A DNA stretch of 33,932 nt, taken from assembly GCA_011772425.1 (NCBI GenBank), contig WVZO01000161.1, positions 1-33,932 of the forward strand. The letters are read 5' to 3'. Each line of letters begins with the position of its first letter. Within the stretch, counting starts at the first letter, position 1. The notes below the pieces were generated by a model that made no database searches, was not told the DNA's origin, and saw nothing but the letters and a program-made list of their open reading frames with translations. The position numbers and the translations under genes are program-made. This DNA is from Candidatus Aminicenantota bacterium. GTDB lineage: Bacteria > Acidobacteriota > Aminicenantia > UBA2199. Below are positions 7,609 to 14,844 of this stretch, in pieces.

Positions 7609-9582
7609 TTAATACATCTCCAGCATCAGGTTTTTCAATTCCTTTATTCTATCCCGCAGCACAGCCGCACCCTTGAAATCCAGGTCTGCGGCTCTCTCTT
7701 TCATCTTTAAAGTGAGCTTATCAATCTCCTTTTCCAGGCTCTCACGGCTCTTAAAATTGGCAGCGATTTCCTCTTCACTCTTCTTTATCCAGTAATCATC
7801 GTCATAGAAGTCTTTTATCTTTTTGGTAATCGGGGCTGGCGTGATGTTGTGTTTTCGATTGTATTGAACCTGGTAGCGGCGGCGGCGGTTGGATTCATTG
7901 ATTGCCTTTCGCAAAGAATCAGTCATTCCCTGCATGTAAAGAATCACACGGCCGTTGATGTTCCTCGAAGCCCGGCCAAAGGTCTGGATCAACGACGTAT
8001 CAGACCGCAAAAAACCCTCCCTGTCCGCATCCAATATCACCACCAGGGAGACTTCCGGCAAATCCAACCCTTCCCTTAAAAGATTGATACCGATAAGCAC
8101 ATCCACCTCACCGGTGCGCAATTTTTTAATGATTTTAATCCGGTCCAATGCCTTGATCTCCGAATGCATGTACGTACAGCGAACTCCTTTTAAGGCAAGA
8201 AAATCAGCCAATTTCTCTGCCATCTTCTTGGTCAACGTGGTCACCAGGACACGATTTTTGTTTTCTATTTCCCTTTGAATCTCCTCCACCATGTCTTCTA
8301 TGGGCGAATCAGACTTTTTAAGTTCAACGTTTGGGTCCAGTAAGCCGGTGGGCCTCACCAGTAAAGCCGTCACATGTTTATTGGAATCTTTGATTTCATA
8401 ATCGGTGGGAGTGGCAGAAACATACAGCAGCCGTTCAAACCTGCTGTCTGCTTCTTCGAAATTCAACGGCCGGTTTTCCAATGCGGAGGGCAGCCGGAAG
8501 CCGTATTTTACCAGGGTTTCTTTCCGCGACCGGTCCCCCCTGTACATGCCCCGCAACTGGGGAACCGATATATGGGATTCATCGATAATAGTCAAAAAAT
8601 CACTCTTAAAAAAATCCAACAGTGTGTAGGGAGGGTCTCCTTTCTTTCGACCGGTTAAATACATGGAATAATTTTCGATTCCAGCGCAATAACCATATTG
8701 GCCTAACATTTCCATATCGAAAAGTGTTCTCTCTTTTAACCGTTCCGCGTATTCCGGTTTATCTTTTTCCATAAAATAGGCGATACGTTCCTCCAATTCT
8801 ACTTTCACCTGTTTGATAATCCAATCGATGCGGTCTTTTTTATAATAAAAATAACTGATAGGAAATATACTGACCGAAGCCAGGGGAGTTAAGACTTCTG
8901 CGGTAATGGCATCAAATACTTCGATCGCATGGATGCGCGTTTCATCCAGGACAAACCGTACCGGGTTCTCTTCGCTGGTGGGAAATAGTTCAATGATATC
9001 GCCCCTAACCCGGAACTTTCCACTCTCCATTAATCCTTCGCTGCGGGTATACCCCAGGGAAACAAACTCTTTCATCAACTGTTCCCGGGTTGTAGGAGAA
9101 CGAAGAAAATAGGTGATTTTCTGGTTAAAAAAATCATCCGGCGAGCCAATACTGTAAATCGAAGACACCGACGCTACAATGATGGTGTGGCGTGATTCCA
9201 GGAGATTCCTGATGGCCTCGATGCGCAGACGTTCCAGTTCCAAATTAATGGAAACTTCTTTGGCGATATACAAATTGCGCTGGGGGATATAGGCTTCCGG
9301 TTGATAATAATCGTAATAACTGATAAAGTACCCTACCCTATTCTCCGGGAAAAAACCTTTAAATTCCTGGTACAACTGGGCAGCCAGGGTTTTGTTGGGA
9401 GACAGTACCAGGGTGGGTTTACTCAAGCGATTGATAATGTTTGCCATGGTAAAGGTTTTGCCTGAACCCGTGACCCCAAGTAACACCTGGCGGTCAATGC
9501 CTTTCTCATAGTTTTTTACCAGGGTATCCACCACCCGCTGCTGCTCATCCGTTATTTTGAAACCGGCTTTCAGTTTAAACAT
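7609..9582 (-). CDS. uvrB: Excinuclease ABC subunit B (UvrB)
   Basis: 657 residues from the ATG at 9580-9582, the family start (MFKLKAGFKITDEQQRVVDTLVKNY). UvrB is the DNA-damage verification helicase of nucleotide excision repair, loaded by UvrA and partner of UvrC. Motifs: Walker A GVTGSGKTFT, damage-binding hairpin YDYYQPEAYIP, DESH box, helicase motif VI QTFGRASRN, and the C-terminal UVR motif (DFKGAAVLRDRIKELK). The frame stays open far upstream to 9984 because it runs through a 21-bp repeat array; that extension is not part of the conserved protein. A TATAAT box lies 6 bases before the ATG and no ribosome site is visible, so the mRNA is probably leaderless. Confidence 0.98.
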   Translation of the reverse strand: MFKLKAGFKITDEQQRVVDTLVKNYEKGIDRQVLLGVTGSGKTFTMANIINRLSKPTLVLSPNKTLAAQLYQEFKGFFPENRVGYFISYYDYYQPEAYIPQRNLYIAKEVSINLELERLRIEAIRNLLESRHTIIVASVSSIYSIGSPDDFFNQKITYFLRSPTTREQLMKEFVSLGYTRSEGLMESGKFRVRGDIIELFPTSEENPVRFVLDETRIHAIEVFDAITAEVLTPLASVSIFPISYFYYKKDRIDWIIKQVKVELEERIAYFMEKDKPEYAERLKERTLFDMEMLGQYGYCAGIENYSMYLTGRKKGDPPYTLLDFFKSDFLTIIDESHISVPQLRGMYRGDRSRKETLVKYGFRLPSALENRPLNFEEADSRFERLLYVSATPTDYEIKDSNKHVTALLVRPTGLLDPNVELKKSDSPIEDMVEEIQREIENKNRVLVTTLTKKMAEKLADFLALKGVRCTYMHSEIKALDRIKIIKKLRTGEVDVLIGINLLREGLDLPEVSLVVILDADREGFLRSDTSLIQTFGRASRNINGRVILYMQGMTDSLRKAINESNRRRRYQVQYNRKHNITPAPITKKIKDFYDDDYWIKKSEEEIAANFKSRESLEKEIDKLTLKMKERAADLDFKGAAVLRDRIKELKNLMLEMY

Positions 9583-9588
9583 ACGGGA

Positions 9589-9597
9589 ATTATACCA
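9589..9597 (-). promoter_or_regulatory. Extended -10 promoter of uvrB, probably leaderless
   Basis: On the minus strand TGGTATAAT (TATAAT at 9589-9594) is followed by 6 bases and the uvrB ATG. I see no clear -35 box; the TG of the extended -10 may compensate. No Shine-Dalgarno fits between box and ATG. Confidence 0.6.
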
Positions 9598-9639
9598 CAA
9601 GGGAGCACGCACTGGTACACACACAAACCAAAAACTACC

Positions 9640-9835
9640 TTGCAGAGCCATTTCTAGGCGTTGCAGAATGATTTCTAGGGGCTGCAGAACCATTTCTAGA
9701 CACTGCAGAATGATTTCTAGGGGCTGCAGAGCCATTTCTAGACGCTGCAGAATGATTTCTAGGCGCTGCAGAACCATTTCTAGACGTTGCAGAACGATTT
9801 CTAGACGTTGTAGAACCATTTCTAGACGCCGCAGA
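9640..9835. repeat. 21-bp minisatellite, nine full copies
   Basis: Nine full units of 21 bases and one partial unit, consensus YTGCAGAAYSATTTCTAGRCG. Alternate units share variants (AATGATTTCTAGG versus ACCATTTCTAGAC), giving a 42-bp higher-order period. Since 21 is a multiple of 3, every frame is open: the minus strand would encode heptads such as RLEMVLQ in frame with uvrB. It separates the divergent uvrB and RiPP-precursor genes. Confidence 0.95.
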
Positions 9836-9864
9836 TAAAAGTCGCCAGGCAAATTGATTGGTTC

Positions 9865-9897
9865 TTGACAAATGCTGAAAAAATTGTAAAATATAAT
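9865..9897 (+). promoter_or_regulatory. Promoter of the RiPP-precursor gene
   Basis: TTGACA at 9865-9870 with TAAAAT at 9887-9892 (16-base spacer), or overlapping TATAAT at 9892-9897 (21-base spacer). The leader includes a strong GGAGG at 9921-9925, nine bases before the ATG. Confidence 0.6.
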
Positions 9898-9934
9898 ATC
9901 ATCATTCAAATCACAAACCAGGAGGTTAACCACA

Positions 9935-10126
9935 ATGAAAGCCAAAAAATTCGAAAAAAAACTGGTCCTTAACAAAGCAACCATTACAAATTTAACTCGT
10001 GATGTGCAGGATGAAATTAAAGCAGGTCTTACTCCGACATGGGAGACCTTCTTTGAGTGCTGCCCAACAAACGACCTTATTATTACTGTCTGTAACTACT
10101 GTATCGACTTTGACAATCCATTTTAA
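9935..10126 (+). CDS. Orphan RiPP precursor, class I lanthipeptide-like
   Basis: 63 residues. The N-terminal half, KKFEKKLVLNKATITNLTRD, strongly resembles the KKLxLNKxTIxNL leaders of Bacteroidota-type lanthipeptide precursors. The C-terminal half is rich in Thr and Cys (TPTWETFFECCPTND, then TVCNYC), the residues needed for thioether rings. A canonical promoter and strong ribosome site support expression. No LanB/LanC dehydratase-cyclase, LanM, radical-SAM or transporter gene is in the window, so it would be modified in trans or be a relic. The gene 245 bases downstream encodes a methyltransferase-like protein, but a link is unproven. An alternative is a small Cys-rich protein unrelated to RiPPs. 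Confidence 0.65.
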   Translation: MKAKKFEKKLVLNKATITNLTRDVQDEIKAGLTPTWETFFECCPTNDLIITVCNYCIDFDNPF

Positions 10127-10293
10127 AAAAAGGACATGCCAATTTTTTATTAATCTCTAATTTCCAGCCTTTTCTTTTTCATTATGAGGCTCAACGGAGT
10201 ACGCCCTAAGAATAACGATATTGGTCCACTTCATTTATTGCCTGCGCCTACTCAAGCCAATAATTCCAAACTTAAAAATTCATCTTTAACGTA

Positions 10294-10322
10294 TTGATTA
10301 ACGATTAAATTTCCCATATAAT
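10294..10322 (+). promoter_or_regulatory. Promoter of the exported methyltransferase gene
   Basis: TTGATT (10294-10299), 17-base spacer, perfect TATAAT (10317-10322). The leader of about 42 bases ends in AAGGAGG seven bases or so before the ATG at 10372. Nothing else is recognised in 10127-10293. Confidence 0.7.
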
Positions 10323-10371
10323 ATCCCCTGGTGTAAAGTGCTAAAATTAAAAAAAACGAAGGAGGTCAAGA

Positions 10372-11007
10372 ATGAAAAATTTGGTTTTTGTCATTAGTGT
10401 TTTTTGGTTCATCTTTTTATTTTCCTTTTCTCCAATCCCGTGTCAGGAAAAGGATTCCCTGACGCTGCCGTATGAAGTCCGTCTGAATAAGCGCCAGCCG
10501 CCGGATATCGTGCTAAAGACCATCGGCATCAAGCCGGGCATGATTATCGGTGAAGTTGGAGCCGGCCGCGGGCGCTACACCGTGCAGATTGCTTCACGAA
10601 TCGGTCCCTCCGGCCGAATCTACGCGAATGATATTCGTCAAGAGGCACTATGGTCTCTTAAAAGACGCTGCGCAAAACACGGCTTTACAAACGTAGAAAC
10701 TATACTGGGCTCTGTGACAGATCCGAAGCTTCCCCATGCCGCCCTGGACATGGTGATTATGGTCAATGTGGTCCACTGCCTGGAAAAGCCTGTGGCGCTT
10801 CTTAATAATATCAACAGCTCGCTAAAACCGGACGGGCTTATTGTTATTGTTGAAGGCAACCTGGACAAAGCCCCGTCTGCCGCCGGAGAATGGTATTCTC
10901 GCAGTAAACTGTTAAAGATTTATAGGGATGCCGGGTACGTTCTTGTCAGAGAAGAAACGTTCCTGCCAAAGGATAATATTTATTTCCTGCAGGCAAGAAA
11001 ACGTTAA
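10372..11007 (+). CDS. Class I SAM-dependent methyltransferase with N-terminal signal sequence
   Basis: 211 residues. Residues 1-24 form a hydrophobic signal peptide (LVFVISVFWFIFLFSF...CQEK) that may be cleaved; the Cys does not sit in a good lipobox. A Rossmann methyltransferase core follows: motif I IGEVGAGRGRYT (about residue 60), acidic end of beta-2 YANDIR, motif IV DMVIMVNVVHCLEKP, and post-motif region LKPDGLIVIVEGN. This secreted or membrane-anchored form is known from other bacteria but its substrate is not. It has its own promoter and an AAGGAGG ribosome site. The base composition looks richer in GC than its neighbours, so horizontal gain is possible. Confidence 0.85.
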   Translation: MKNLVFVISVFWFIFLFSFSPIPCQEKDSLTLPYEVRLNKRQPPDIVLKTIGIKPGMIIGEVGAGRGRYTVQIASRIGPSGRIYANDIRQEALWSLKRRCAKHGFTNVETILGSVTDPKLPHAALDMVIMVNVVHCLEKPVALLNNINSSLKPDGLIVIVEGNLDKAPSAAGEWYSRSKLLKIYRDAGYVLVREETFLPKDNIYFLQARKR

Positions 11008-11051
11008 AATCAATATTTTTTAAAAAAGAATGGTGCAATTTTTTTAATTAA

Positions 11052-11060
11052 TGGTATAAT
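11052..11060 (+). promoter_or_regulatory. Extended -10 promoter of the Lys-rich small gene
   Basis: TGGTATAAT with TATAAT at 11055-11060 and no clear -35. The downstream bases TAGACTGATGAT closely match those at 15924-15935 upstream of the DUF4062-HAD gene, suggesting a shared promoter module. Confidence 0.5.
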
Positions 11061-11111
11061 TAGACTGATGATAAAATGAAAATAAACATTTTTTTGTAAG
11101 GAGAATTTGAC

Positions 11112-11222
11112 ATGGGCGACAAAGGAAAGAAAGATAAAGGCAAACGAGAAGCTCAAAAAAAGGCCAAGCTTACACCTAAGGAAAAACGGAAACAGAAAAG
11201 AGACAAAAAGCAAAACAAATAA
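11112..11222 (+). CDS. Small highly basic Lys-rich protein (36 residues)
   Basis: ATG at 11112 with AAGGAG eight bases upstream; it reads MGDKGKKDKGKREAQKKAKL and then TPKEKRKQKRDKKQNK before TAA. Nearly half the residues are Lys or Arg. Very similar short proteins with a TPKEKRK core are widespread in bacteria and annotated only as hypothetical; a nucleic-acid or ribosome association is plausible from charge alone. The good ribosome site, extended -10 promoter and recognisable sequence support a real gene. Confidence 0.7.
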   Translation: MGDKGKKDKGKREAQKKAKLTPKEKRKQKRDKKQNK

Positions 11223-11225
11223 ATC

Positions 11226-11268
11226 AACCGGACACGCTTTAGCGTGACGGTTATCTCAAACGTTAGCT
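11226..11268 (+). other. attC-like right half-site / hairpin before the GNAT gene
   Basis: AACCG-GA-CACGC (11226-11237) pairs with GCGTG-AC-GGTT (11242-11252), followed by ATCTCAAAC and GTTAGCT (11262-11268). The stem plus a TCAAACGTTAG end resembles the 3' part of integron attC sites. The 5' R'' box is not convincing, and GTTAGCT departs from GTTRRRY at one base. A plain terminator hairpin is the alternative, but no T-run follows. Confidence 0.4.
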
Positions 11269-11301
11269 GGCATGCCGGTAAGATGGTCAAGGAGTAAAAC
11301 C

Positions 11302-12084
11302 ATGGAAATAACAGGAATATCGGAAAAATATCTAAAGACCTACTTCAACTGTCTGGAAGATTGGTCGGAAGAAATGAAGGAGGCTGGTAATCATAAAGAA
11401 GTATGGTACAGCAAAATGAAAGACAAAGGGCTGCGGGTTAAAATTGCCGTCGATGACGATAAAGTATGCGGCATGATCCAATATGTCCCGATAGAAAATT
11501 CAGTGGTGCAAGGCAGTGATTTGTATTTCATAACATGCATTTGGGTTCATGGTTACAAGCAAGGAATAGGAAATTATCAGAAAAGAGGAATAGGCACAGC
11601 ATTACTCAACGCAGCAGAAAAAGATGTAAAGTCATTAAAAGGTAAAGGAATCGCAGCCTGGGGAATATCCCTGCCATTTTGGATGAAAGCTTCTTGGTTT
11701 AAAAGAAAGGGGTATAAAAAGGTTGATAAGGATGGTCTCTCTATTTTATTGTGGAAACCATTCTCAGATGATGCCATGCCGCCGAAATGGATCAAAGAGA
11801 AAAAAAAGCCTGAAAAAATAGCAGGGAAAGTACGGGTTACCTCATTTATCAACGGCTGGTGTCCGGCTCAGAACCTGGTAAATGAAAGAGCAAAACGAGC
11901 CGCTGCTGAATTTGGTGAAAACGTTGAATTTCAAGAGATATCCACATTCGATAGAGAGACTTTCTTAGCCTGGGGGATCTCAGATGCCCTGTTCATCGAT
12001 GGGAAACAGGTAAGGACCGGTCCGCCGCCGTCTTACCAGAAAATACGAAAAAAGATTGCCAGGAGAGTTAAAAAATTAAAGTAA
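11302..12084 (+). CDS. GNAT acetyltransferase with YoaP-like C-terminal domain
   Basis: 260 residues from the ATG at 11302, chosen because AAGGAG lies seven bases upstream; an in-frame ATG at 11272 has no such site. Residues 1-160 are a GNAT fold with the acetyl-CoA loop KRGIGTALLNAAEKD. Residues 185-255 form a thioredoxin-like YoaP domain starting VRVTSFINGWCPAQNL, with a single Cys in the expected position, and ISDALFIDGKQV. The substrate is unknown; such proteins are often linked to small-molecule acetylation. It begins 33 bases after an attC-like end (GTTAGCT), so it may have arrived as a gene cassette. No attC is seen after its stop. Confidence 0.88.
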   Translation: MEITGISEKYLKTYFNCLEDWSEEMKEAGNHKEVWYSKMKDKGLRVKIAVDDDKVCGMIQYVPIENSVVQGSDLYFITCIWVHGYKQGIGNYQKRGIGTALLNAAEKDVKSLKGKGIAAWGISLPFWMKASWFKRKGYKKVDKDGLSILLWKPFSDDAMPPKWIKEKKKPEKIAGKVRVTSFINGWCPAQNLVNERAKRAAAEFGENVEFQEISTFDRETFLAWGISDALFIDGKQVRTGPPPSYQKIRKKIARRVKKLK

Positions 12085-12100
12085 TCCGGAGGTAAGAAAG

Positions 12101-12147
12101 GAATTTTAGCCACAAAGGTACACAAAGGGGTACGAAGAGGAGAAGGA
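12101..12147 (+). repeat. TTTTAGCCACAAAGG dispersed repeat, copy A
   Basis: Nearly identical to 14031-14077 and related to 7402-7472 and the minus-strand copy at 30645-30690. Here it runs on directly into the AAAAGGGACGG module that leads to the ATPase promoter. Confidence 0.75.
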
Positions 12148-12162
12148 AAAGGGACGGCCGGG

Positions 12163-12276
12163 AAAGTTTGATTTGCTTTCAGCGTTGAGTTTTGATAAAA
12201 TACGAAAAGCATATAAAAGAAGGAGCCGTACATGAGACGATTTGTATCTTATGGGCCGATTAACAATAAATTGCAT
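12163..12276 (+). repeat. Promoter and gene-start duplication, copy A
   Basis: This 114-base segment recurs at 15222-15335 with four substitutions and no indel. It contains a candidate promoter (TTGCTT, 17 bases, TAAAAT), AAGGAG and the first 15 codons of the ATPase gene at 12232. This copy feeds the intact gene. Confidence 0.9.
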
Positions 12277-13995
12277 TACTATGCCCCCAGGAAGGAATTG
12301 ATTGGCCGGGCATACAATCACCTGATGGGAGAGAACCCATCCGAGGGTGGCCATTACATTACCGTGTGGGCCCCCAGGCAAACCGGCAAAACCTGGGTGA
12401 TGCAGGAAGTCGTGGAAAAAATCAAGCAAACCGGTAAATTCGAAGTTGGCATTATCTCTATGGAGCGTGCAAAAGAAGAAAAAGAGGAGAAAGAAGTCCT
12501 GGAGGTATTAATCGAAAAGCTGCAAATTGCATTTAACCGGTCATTTCCTGGAATTGAAAAGATCAAGGAAGCAGCCGGGTTATTTACAAAGCAATATTTC
12601 CAAAAACCGGTAATCTTGATCCTGGATGAATTCGATGCCCTGGAGGAAGTACTTATTAACCGATTTGCCAGCATTTTCAGGGATATATTCGTGAGCCGCA
12701 CCAACGAAAGAGAAAAGACCAGCAGGGAAAAAACCTATTTGCTTCATGGCCTGGCACTGGTGGGGGTTCGCAGTGTGCTGGGCATTGAAAACCCCAAAGG
12801 CTCTCCCTTTAACGTTCAACGGAGTGTTCACATCCCCAACCTGACCTTTGCAGAAGTGGACGGGATGTTTAAATGGTATGAAAAGGAAAGCGGCCAGAAA
12901 GTAGAAGAAGCAGTAGTCCGGGAGCTTTATGAAGAAAACCGGGGCCAGCCGGGTTTAACCTGCTGGTTCGGCGAACTGCTCACCGAAACCTATAACCACG
13001 ATACCAATAAACCCATTACCATGTACAATTTTGAAGAAGCCTACGGGGCCGCCACCCACATTCTCCCCAATAACAATATCTTAAATATCATCAGCAAAGT
13101 CAATAAACCCCCTTACGATGAAACAGTAATAGAACTCTTTGAAACCAGCGATAAAATCGAGTTCAAATTCAACAATAAAGTTATCAACTACTTATATATG
13201 AATGGTGTAATCGATGAAGAAAAAGTAGGTATTAACGAGTATTATGTTAAATTTTCCTGCCCTTTTATACAGAAATGTCTATTCGATTATTTTTCCAATC
13301 AAATCTTCAGCCACCTGGGCCAGTTGATCCACCCCCTGGACGCCATGAAGGACGCCATTGACGAAAAAAGTCTCCATATCCCCAATATCATTAAACGCTA
13401 CCAGGCCTATTTAAAGAAAAAGCGGGTGGCACCCGCAACCCAAAAAGGCCCTGCGGGCCATCTCGAAGGTTTCCTTAACAAAACAGTTCCATTATTAAAT
13501 CCGTCAAGCAAAATTCAATGTCCATTCAACGGAAATTGCTCCGCGGGGGAAGGGGAAACCTTCAACTCAGACACAGCAAACAACAAGATTGGAGAACAAA
13601 GAAAAAGTTTGTCTTTTTGTAACCTTTTAAAAGGTATTAATAAGAATGTATCCTATGAAGCCATTTATCATTTTAATTTATATCGCTACCTGTACGATTT
13701 ATTGAAAAAAAGAGGAGTGGAGGTGATTCCCCATTTTCCTACCGGGAACGGCAAGGTGGACTTGATCCTGAAATACCGCGAAAAAATTTATGCCCTGGAG
13801 TTAAAGAGTTTCAAGGATATGTATACGTTTGAGAAAGGCATCGATCAGGCAGCCGAATACGGACGCCAGATGGGTTTAAAAGAGATCGTGTTCCTGGTTT
13901 TCGTGGAATTAAAGGAAGAAGAGGTAAAAGAACTGGAACAGGAAATTGAGAAACCCGGGATCAAGGTTATTGTGATCCCGGTGGGTATTTTATGA
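12232..13995 (+). CDS. AAA ATPase with C-terminal PD-(D/E)XK nuclease domain
   Basis: 587 residues. Begins MRRFVSYGPINNKLHYYAPR, typical of AAA_35/AAA_14-like ATPases. Walker A is PRQTGKTWVM (about residue 50) and Walker B is VILILDEFDALEE (about residue 127). The C-terminal 100 residues hold a PD-(D/E)XK fold: NGKVDLILKYREKIYALELKSFKD, with D, E and K in order, then a DQAAEYG helix. Between them (about residues 398-465) is a low-complexity stretch containing two perfect short inverted repeats in the DNA, which looks like an in-frame repeat insertion. It probably binds and cleaves nucleic acid; the biological role is unknown. AAGGAG precedes the start. Its promoter and start are duplicated near 15290. 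Confidence 0.88.
   Translation: MRRFVSYGPINNKLHYYAPRKELIGRAYNHLMGENPSEGGHYITVWAPRQTGKTWVMQEVVEKIKQTGKFEVGIISMERAKEEKEEKEVLEVLIEKLQIAFNRSFPGIEKIKEAAGLFTKQYFQKPVILILDEFDALEEVLINRFASIFRDIFVSRTNEREKTSREKTYLLHGLALVGVRSVLGIENPKGSPFNVQRSVHIPNLTFAEVDGMFKWYEKESGQKVEEAVVRELYEENRGQPGLTCWFGELLTETYNHDTNKPITMYNFEEAYGAATHILPNNNILNIISKVNKPPYDETVIELFETSDKIEFKFNNKVINYLYMNGVIDEEKVGINEYYVKFSCPFIQKCLFDYFSNQIFSHLGQLIHPLDAMKDAIDEKSLHIPNIIKRYQAYLKKKRVAPATQKGPAGHLEGFLNKTVPLLNPSSKIQCPFNGNCSAGEGETFNSDTANNKIGEQRKSLSFCNLLKGINKNVSYEAIYHFNLYRYLYDLLKKRGVEVIPHFPTGNGKVDLILKYREKIYALELKSFKDMYTFEKGIDQAAEYGRQMGLKEIVFLVFVELKEEEVKELEQEIEKPGIKVIVIPVGIL
13422..13462 (+). repeat. Paired inverted repeats inside the ATPase coding region
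   Basis: GCGGGTGGCACCCGC (13422-13436) and GGCCCTGCGGGCC (about 13447-13459) are perfect short palindromes close together. The encoded segment (KKRVAPATQKGPAGHLEG) falls in the linker between the ATPase and nuclease domains. Confidence 0.55.
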
Positions 13996-14030
13996 AAAAT
14001 AAGTAAGCAGTTGGCAAAAGGAAAGAATAG

Positions 14031-14077
14031 GAATTTTAGCCACAAAGGTACACAAAGAGACACGAAGAGGAGAAGGA
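14031..14077 (+). repeat. TTTTAGCCACAAAGG dispersed repeat, copy B
   Basis: Matches 12101-12147 over its length. In copy A the sequence continues straight into AAAAGGGACGG; here that module reappears only at about 14228, after the 22-bp array, so the array looks inserted within the element. Confidence 0.75.
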
Positions 14078-14093
14078 ATGAGGCAAGAATTGA

Positions 14094-14219
14094 GCGGTAG
14101 TAACGTATTGTTCAGCGGTGGAAATGGTATACTGGAGCGGTGGAAATAGTGTCGGGTAGTGGTGGAAATATACTAATCCAGCGGTGGAAATGGTATGAGG
14201 AGGCGGTGGAAATATGAAA
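14094..14219. repeat. 22-bp repeat array, half conserved and half variable
   Basis: GCGGTGGAAAT cores start at 14115, 14137, 14159 (GTGGTGG variant), 14181 and 14203, exactly 22 bases apart, with a degenerate core at 14094. The 11 bases between cores differ from unit to unit. The array lies between the ATPase gene and the MNT gene. No gene is seen in 13996-14345. Confidence 0.9.
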
Positions 14220-14345
14220 AAAATAAAGGAAAAAGGGACGGGCAAGAAAGTATTTACGTGTCATCCTCAACATCTGGAGCCGTCTCAGAAGGTTCATTCT
14301 CCTGCTTCTCCCCTGATTCATCTTCGATAGATTGCTGAATCTGTA

Positions 14346-14666
14346 TTATATATAAGAGACACTCTTCAATATTTTGTCTTTGATTAAAGGCTTTAATGCA
14401 CCTGGTGTTACAAGGTCAACCTGGATACCTAATTGATTGGTCAGAAATGTTTTTAAACGCGAAAACTCGAATAGGTTTACCGGCCGGTCAAACTCTATCA
14501 ACACATCCAAATCACTATCTTTATCATAATTCCCGCGAGCATAGGAGCCAAATATCCCGATTTTTGAAACCCCAAAGTCTTTATTTAATTGGTGATTCAT
14601 AGCTTTTAGCCGTTTAATTACGGCATCATCGGCCATCCTGAATTTATCTTTTTTTTGTCTTTTCAT
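14346..14666 (-). CDS. MNT-type nucleotidyltransferase (MntA-like antitoxin family)
   Basis: 106 residues. Core motif IGIFGSYARGNYDKDSDLDVLIEF has the GSYARG and D-x-D signature of the minimal nucleotidyltransferase fold. The end (QVDLVTPGALKPLIKDKILKSVSYI) is the normal family C-terminus. Members usually act as antitoxins that AMPylate or otherwise silence a HEPN RNase encoded next door. No HEPN gene with a start codon is found on either side, so this is an orphan. A near-consensus promoter precedes it. The first ten residues are Lys-rich; MADDAVIKRLK at residue 11 is a possible alternative start. Confidence 0.9.
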   Translation of the reverse strand: MKRQKKDKFRMADDAVIKRLKAMNHQLNKDFGVSKIGIFGSYARGNYDKDSDLDVLIEFDRPVNLFEFSRLKTFLTNQLGIQVDLVTPGALKPLIKDKILKSVSYI

Positions 14667-14696
14667 CGATTACCTGTCCTGATTTTTTACAACTAA

Positions 14697-14725
14697 ATAA
14701 TAGTATTATCCAGTCGTTTTGTCAA
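14697..14725 (-). promoter_or_regulatory. Promoter of the MNT nucleotidyltransferase gene
   Basis: On the minus strand TTGACA (14720-14725), 17-base spacer, TATTAT (14697-14702). The start codon is 30 bases downstream, with AGGACAGG between. Confidence 0.75.
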
Positions 14726-14844
14726 TACCACAACCAATTGTGAGCGAAGCGAACTAAGTTCTTATCAGGGGCTAAGAAGAAAATATCTGGTTCAAGCCCC
14801 AATAAGGCCAGCTAAAGCAGTTAAGGCAGCTAAATAATCAACCA

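Noticed and set aside
9557..9838. Plus-strand Arg/Ser-rich frame across the 21-bp array
   Set aside because: It is open only because a 21-bp repeat keeps all frames open; it begins inside uvrB and has no ribosome site.
9583..9984. Long N-terminal extension of UvrB
   Set aside because: The conserved UvrB start is at 9582, and the extension consists of the repeat array plus promoter sequence.
14255..14420. HEPN toxin remnant downstream of the MNT gene (minus-strand frame with IEECLLYIIQIQQSIEDE)
   Set aside because: It has no start codon, overlaps the intact MNT end in another frame, and its resemblance to HEPN starts is too weak.
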